A stretch of DNA of 11,909 bases, taken from the NCBI GenBank assembly GCA_036939355.1, contig JALLAP010001074.1, positions 1-11,909 on the forward strand, written 5' to 3'. The translations under genes and the position numbers were made by a program. The DNA is from Thalassiosira profunda. Lineage: Eukaryota; Bacillariophyta; Thalassiosirophyceae; Thalassiosirales; Thalassiosiraceae. Position 1 is the first letter of the stretch. Each line of letters starts with the position of its first letter. Of this stretch, positions 7,773 through 11,909 are shown in pieces. The notes under the pieces were generated by a model, which saw nothing but the letters and a program-made list of their open reading frames with translations, was not told the DNA's origin and did not search any database.

Positions 7773-9008
7773 ATGGCGTCCGTCACCTACTCGTTCGCGT
7801 GCAAGAAGGATCCGGTCGAGCGGCTGGAGCTGCTCGCGACGGAACCGCCCTCGCCCTCGGGCGATGAGGAGGCGGCCGTGTCGTTCAGGATCCTCCGCGG
7901 CTCCATGACGGCCAACAACAAGTTCTACTGGAGCTTCGGAGAGCGGCCGCCGTTCAACTTCAACAAATGCTACCCCGTCGATCCTGCCACGTCTTAACTG
8001 GTGGAGGGCGGCGAGGCGCCCGTCGACTATTTTCATCCGGTGGTGTGGGGCATTTGCGAGGTGACGTCGAGCAAGGTCGATGGCGTTGATATTGGCGCAC
8101 AATACATGGCGATGCTGCCGCTGGGGGAGACGGCGTCGTTCGCCAAAGCGCGCGTGAAGGACGACGACGAGGGCATCCTGATCGTGGATCGTCCCGCGAC
8201 GTTTTCTGTCTACAATCAATTCACCCGGATCGATGCGGACTCTCCCCTGTGCACGAGTTGCGAGTACAGCGACACGGCGTTGGTGTGCTTCCCAGGCATT
8301 GTCACTGGGCACGGCTTGTACTATCGAATGCTTCGGACGAAGTGCTACAGGTTGGATACGGTGGTGGTTACCTCCGCCAGCAGCAAGGTGGCACTGGCCA
8401 TGGCTCTTTTTATGAAACACGATGCGGAAAAGAGGTTCGCCAATACGAAGATTGTCGGCTACACTTCCGCGGTCAATATGGAATTCTGCAAAAAGGTCGG
8501 ATTGTACGACGAGGTCATCGGGTACAGCGAGCTCCTGCCCGCGTCCACGACGTGCGTCATGATCGACATTGCCGGGCGAGGGGACATTTACACGAAGAAC
8601 AAAGCTGCAGTCGCCCAACTGCTCGTCGTGGGAAACTCCTCCGGTACCGAAGACAAGGCCGGCACGTTCAAAACCTTCTCCTACGTCGCCATGCTCAAAA
8701 TGATGCTCGCCATGATGGGCCTCCCGGCGTGGCTGCACTCGTGGATGCAGCCGAAGCAACAGTTCTACGCCATTTGGGAGGACATGGCCGACATGACGAA
8801 AGAGAACGGAGCGGAAAAGTCGAAGCAACTCTCGAAGGAGAAGAGCGTGGAGTTTTGCAAGTGGGCCAAGGAGTGGATGAGCGTCACGGAGGCCACGACG
8901 GAAGAGGCGGTGGGGCAGGCGTTCGTGGACATTCTCCAGGGATCGGTGCCCCCGACGGAGTTTGTTGCCATCGATGTTGCGAAAGCGGTGGCTCATCGAA
9001 AGAAGTGA
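7773..9008 (+). CDS. DUF2855 family protein interrupted by an in-frame TAA
   Basis: ATG at 7773 sits in a good eukaryotic context (CCGCCATGG). The frame runs 74 codons, meets TAA at 7995-7997, then continues in the same frame from CTG at 7998 to TGA at 9006, 411 positions in all. Both parts belong together: the first holds FYWSFGERPPF, the second PVVWGICEV, a segment ending ALVCFPGIVTGHGLYYRML and TSASSKVALAMALF (about 199-212), the pattern of DUF2855. That family is found in bacteria, fungi and algae and resembles a medium-chain dehydrogenase/reductase shape; its reaction is not established to my knowledge. The stop may be a consensus error, a real nonsense mutation or readthrough. A 30-nt in-frame segment, 7977-8006, begins GT, ends AG and contains the TAA, but is very short for a diatom intron. 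No targeting peptide is evident. Confidence 0.75.
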
Positions 9009-9127
9009 AAAATGGATGCATCGTTTGTGGATGCAAGCGCATGATTGCGATAGTACTCTAATCTTACAGAGCTGACCGTTTTCTTTCAGTGTGCCACATC
9101 GTTGGTCCATCTATCTTCTGTGTCGTT

Positions 9128-11067
9128 CTATTGATTGCGCGCCTTGATGTACTCCGGCCAATCCATGTCCGTTCGCAGGCTGTCCATCAGCTGGAAGTGC
9201 CGTCGCGGGTTCTCGAGGTAGTCGCCCACCTCCTTCCAGAACGGTCGGCCCGGCGCCGCCGCGTTCGGCGGCGTCCCGAGGTAGTCGTCCGCAATGGTCG
9301 CCGCGAAGGCCGCATTCGGCTTGATGGGCCCGAGACTCTCGGCGGCCACGGACTCCACGCCCAAAATTTCCGACACCTTGGTGGACGCCAAAATGCCCCG
9401 GAACGGGTTCGACGGACTCCCGAGCCCCTCCCGTTCGACGTACGCGGGCGCCTTGTCCTCCGTGCCCTCGAAGCACCCGTTGTTGATCTTGCAGAACTGG
9501 TCGGGGTTCATCCCGGCATCCTTGGCGATGGCGTAGACCTTCTCCATGGCGGAGGGGCTGAGGTTTCTCGAGCGGCTGTAGACGAAGGCGCCGTCGTAGG
9601 TGTTCTGGCGGGTCTTGCCGTTGTAGTAGACGAACTTGAACTCGTCCTGGCCNGACGAAGGCGCCGTCGTAGGTGTTCTGGCGGGTCTTGCCGTTGTAGT
9701 AGACGAACTTGAACTCGTCCTGGCCGGGGTCGTTCTGACCGATGATGTACCAGTTCTCCCAGAATTCTGAAGAAGAGAGAAAGTGATGGATAGGCAAAGG
9801 TCAGCCACAGATCTGCGCACAAGATATGTTCACAAGATGCGCACACATATCAACACTCACTCAGTCCGAACATCTCTCCCTCCGAGTGGGCCGTCCGCGA
9901 GTACAGCTTCTCCTCCCCGCTCTTCCCCAACAGCAAGTCGACCGCGTCCTTCGCCGGATTGGCCGCGTCGTTATCAAAGACCATCGTCTCGTGCGTCGCA
10001 TACTGGTTGTACCCCACGCTCTGCAATCCCGCTTCTCCGCTGAACGTTTCCCTAACCCCCGAAGGCGGTGGGGGCGATCCGTCCGGGAGCATGCGCGGCA
10101 TGCTGAATTCCACATCCACTTGCAGTCTATCCGCGCCGAGGTTGGACGCGGCCCCCAGCAGACCGCCGGTGGGGATGCGGGCGTTGACTCTCGAAGAGGC
10201 GGACAGTCGGTCGTTCATCCCGTCGACCCACCCGCCTTCCGGGGCGGAGAAGGTGTTCCGCTGGCACGCGTAGCAGTCGTAGTTGGGATTGAAGCCGGCG
10301 ACCTTGTACCACGTCCCCTCCATGGAGGCGAGGTCGAACCGCTTGACGGTCGGGGCCGGCGCCTTGGGCTCCTCGCCCGGCGCGTCCGCGCCCCCCTCCA
10401 AAATGGCCACCTTGATGCACTCGTTGTCCTCGATGGTGCACTTGAGCAGCCCGTCGAGATTCGGGGTGCCGTAGCGCGCGAAGCAGCCGGTGATGCAGGC
10501 GTTGTCGCCGAGGCACTTGGCCGTGCACGTGAGGCCCTTGCGGCAGTCGGGATCGTCCTGCAGGCACGCCTTGGCCTGGAGGGAGCACTTGTTCACCAGG
10601 CAGTCCTTGTCGACCAGCGACGTGTCGAGGCCCTTGCCGCCGTACTTGGCGTAGAGCTCGTCCTCGGCGTGGGCGGCGGCGTGAGTGCCGAAGGGAAGGT
10701 GGGGCAGGAGCGGGTTGGTCAGGAAGAGGGCCGAGAAGCCGAGCGTGGTGCACAGCGACGCGACGGACTTTTCGAGCTGCGACTTCTGGGTCGGATCCGA
10801 GGGCACCGACAGGTACGGGAAGAGGCTCCCGAAGAGGCCTCCGTTATTATTGTCGCCGCCGTCGTTGGAATGGGCGGACAGCGAGGACCGGCCATGGTTG
10901 GTCAGGGCAACGCGTCCGGGGGCCGGGGCAAAGGCCTCGGCCGTGCCGGCCAAACACAGCACCGCCGCCAGCGCGAGCGGCGACGAGCCCGCCATCATCG
11001 ACCGCGAGCGCTTGCTCCCCGCCCGCATCGTTTGACTCTCCATCGTCGTCGTTGCCGTCGCCATCAT
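9128..11067 (-). CDS. Violaxanthin de-epoxidase family enzyme (VDE or VDE-like), thylakoid lumen, two exons
   Basis: Exons 11067-9861 and 9766-9128; about 590 residues once a 73-nt assembly duplication in exon 2 is discounted. Counting from 11067, a signal peptide ends AEA|FAP (45/46), a plastid transit region follows, and a second hydrophobic stretch ends AHA|ED (134/135), giving thylakoid lumen import. The mature protein has a Cys-rich domain (ten Cys, 156-217), then a lipocalin core with WYKVAGFNPNYDCYACQ (253-269) and, after splicing, WENWYIIG and FVYYNGKTR, plus a late CKINNGC. VDEs de-epoxidise violaxanthin or diadinoxanthin with ascorbate at low lumen pH; the algal VDL1 branch instead converts violaxanthin to neoxanthin for fucoxanthin synthesis. 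I cannot place the paralogue. The lipocalin core looks longer than in plant VDE, and the plant Glu-rich tail is absent. Other ATGs at 11043, 11028 and 10998 are possible; any of them keeps the signal. Confidence 0.88.
9581..9725. repeat. Exact 72-bp direct duplication joined by a single N
   Basis: 9581-9652 and 9654-9725 are identical and separated only by the N at 9653. Both encode the same stretch of the VDE-family lipocalin domain, in different frames because of the N. Deleting one copy plus the N restores one continuous frame from FVYYNG into YSRSRNL. This is the signature of two overlapping contigs joined without merging, not biology. Confidence 0.93.
9767..9860 (-). other. Spliceosomal intron of the VDE-family gene (94 nt)
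   Basis: On the minus strand the donor is GTGAGTG (9860 downward) and the acceptor TTCTTCAG ends at 9767 after a pyrimidine-rich tract. A CTGAC branch-like site pairs with 9800-9804. Joining CTG-A to AA-TTC gives GLKFWENWYIIG, which continues the lipocalin domain; unspliced, the frame stops at a TGA just after the donor. Confidence 0.88.
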
Positions 11068-11381
11068 TACTGCCAACGCCAATGCAAAAAGTGTGCGGAG
11101 GGGAGGGAGGAGGGCGGAGGGCAGGTGAAAAACAAGCCACGTCGGGATCGCCAGCTTGAATTTCAGATGCTGCAAAGGTATCCAAATCTTCCTACCATTC
11201 CTACGTAGAATTTGGCCTGTAAGAGGCCAGCTTGAACCAAATCTTGCGATTAGCGAGGACTCCCGATCTTTGCAACTTCAACCTTACTTAGGGCAAAGAC
11301 AACACGTTGACAGTCGCACAGGAAGGGCGCGATCTTTGCTCTCACTTTTTGCACTTTTTCCTCCTCGAGAAGCCAAACACG
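11068..11381. promoter_or_regulatory. Divergent intergenic region between the VDE-family gene and the small plastid protein gene
   Basis: 314 bp between two plastid-protein genes pointing apart. It holds three pairs of short direct repeats: GCCAGCTTGAA (11150-11160, 11226-11236), CCAAATCTT (11182-11190, 11237-11245) and CGATCTTTGC (11264-11273, 11330-11339). The VDE-side leader is pyrimidine-rich on its own strand (about 11088-11130). A CCAAT at 11079-11083 is too close to the VDE ATG to be a normal promoter box. I see no clear TATA box. Confidence 0.45.
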
Positions 11382-11654
11382 ATGAAGTACCCCGCCCTCG
11401 CCGCCCTCCTCCTCGCCGCGCCCGCCGGCGCCTTCGTCGTCCCCTCGACGGTCGCGGGCGTCCGGTCGGCCGAGCATTCCGCGACGAGCCTCGGACCCGG
11501 CTTCCTGAAGGAGTTGGGGTTCGAGAAGCCGAGCTGGCTCCCCGACTTCGGGGGCAAGAAGGAGGAGGCGCCGGCGGCCGAGGAGGCGGCGCCCGCGGCG
11601 GAGGGAGAGGAGGCCGAGGAGGGCGCCGAGGTCGTGGCGGCGGCCGAGGAGTAG
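11382..11654 (+). CDS. Small acidic plastid-targeted protein (90 residues)
   Basis: ATG at 11382 is chosen because it opens directly into a signal peptide, MKYPALAALLLAAPAGA (1-17), followed by FVVPS: the A|F junction of diatom plastid import. An upstream in-frame extension to 11307 exists but would bury that signal. After a short transit-like stretch rich in Ser, Arg and Val (to about residue 36), the mature part has a compact segment GPGFLKELGFEKPSWLPDF (38-56) and then an Ala/Glu/Pro tail (61-90) that is strongly acidic and probably disordered. I do not recognise a family. With no second lumenal signal visible, it is probably stromal. It is divergent from the VDE-family gene and may share its promoter region. 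The tail is low-complexity, so homology searches should rest on residues 36-60. Confidence 0.68.
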   Translation: MKYPALAALLLAAPAGAFVVPSTVAGVRSAEHSATSLGPGFLKELGFEKPSWLPDFGGKKEEAPAAEEAAPAAEGEEAEEGAEVVAAAEE

Positions 11655-11909
11655 GCAGTTGCGGGGGGAGTGTGCATATCATCGTGTTGAGAAAGAGTAC
11701 AGACAGAGATGTATGAGTGCGAAAGAACGGACGGCAATCATCCGCCAGCAGAATTGACAAGAGATCGCGGCTGGGATTGTCTGGCAACCGTACTGTGTGC
11801 GTTACATGACAATGAAAATGAGACGCAGAGATTACAGAGCTTCTGGCGGGATGCCCGACCACGACAAGGACACACGATGTGCATCCCGCGGAAGCGAGCC
11901 TTGCAAGAC
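11655..11909. other. Downstream region without a recognised gene
   Basis: 255 bp after the TAG of the small plastid gene. It presumably includes that gene's 3' untranslated region. I see no convincing coding sequence, repeat or RNA gene before the window ends. Confidence 0.5.

Noticed and set aside
7566..9110. Long minus-strand open frame (514 codons) opposite the DUF2855 gene
   Set aside because: Arg/His/Leu-rich composition with no recognisable domain; it mirrors GC-rich coding sequence on the other strand.
9581..9725. Real tandem duplication of a lipocalin strand in the VDE-family protein
   Set aside because: The copies are identical at DNA level and separated by exactly one N, and the N breaks the frame; contig overlap explains all of this.
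9826..11208. Long plus-strand open frame (460 codons) opposite VDE exon 1
   Set aside because: Arg/Gly/Val-rich shadow of a clearly homologous gene on the minus strand; no motifs of its own.

Overview
The window looks like nuclear DNA from a photosynthetic stramenopile, most likely a centric diatom; Thalassiosira oceanica is my best guess, by inference only. Four things point this way. The DNA is GC-rich and gene-dense. The two introns I can define are short (72 and 94 nt). Three predicted proteins begin with an ER-type signal peptide whose cleavage site is followed by Phe, the hallmark of import into a secondary plastid. One gene belongs to the violaxanthin de-epoxidase family. There are eight protein genes and no recognisable RNA gene, transposon, phage or CRISPR array.

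Layout, left to right. (1) 19-2622, +: a large NYN-domain putative RNase with an inserted zinc finger and two C-terminal Cys4 repeats. It converges, 49 bp away, on (2) 2672-3437, -: a plastid thylakoid-lumen protein with a twin-arginine signal, whose reading frame is broken twice. (3) 3446-4528, -: a leucine-rich-repeat protein whose 3' end runs into the upstream region of gene 2. (4) 4913-5653, +: a two-exon TLC-domain membrane protein, divergent from gene 3. (5) 5772-7486, -: a GLUT/SLC2-type sugar transporter with one frame break near its N-terminus. (6) 7773-9008, +: a DUF2855 protein interrupted by an in-frame TAA, divergent from gene 5. (7) 9128-11067, -: a two-exon VDE/VDL carotenoid enzyme of the thylakoid lumen. 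Its second exon carries a 72-bp duplication joined by a single N, which looks like an assembly scar. (8) 11382-11654, +: a 90-residue acidic plastid-targeted protein, divergent from gene 7.

The genes do not form one pathway. Genes 2, 7 and 8 act in the plastid. Genes 7 and 8 share a 314-bp intergenic region holding three pairs of short direct repeats, so they may be co-regulated. The three frame breaks all shift the frame by the same amount (equivalent to one missing base). With the N-joined duplication, they suggest a draft assembly with consensus errors rather than a set of pseudogenes; the in-frame TAA in gene 6 is harder to explain that way.

I found no clear undescribed multi-gene system. 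The best novelty candidates are the paired Cys4 domain of gene 1, the unrecognised lumen protein, the expanded lipocalin domain of the VDE-family enzyme and the small acidic plastid protein.
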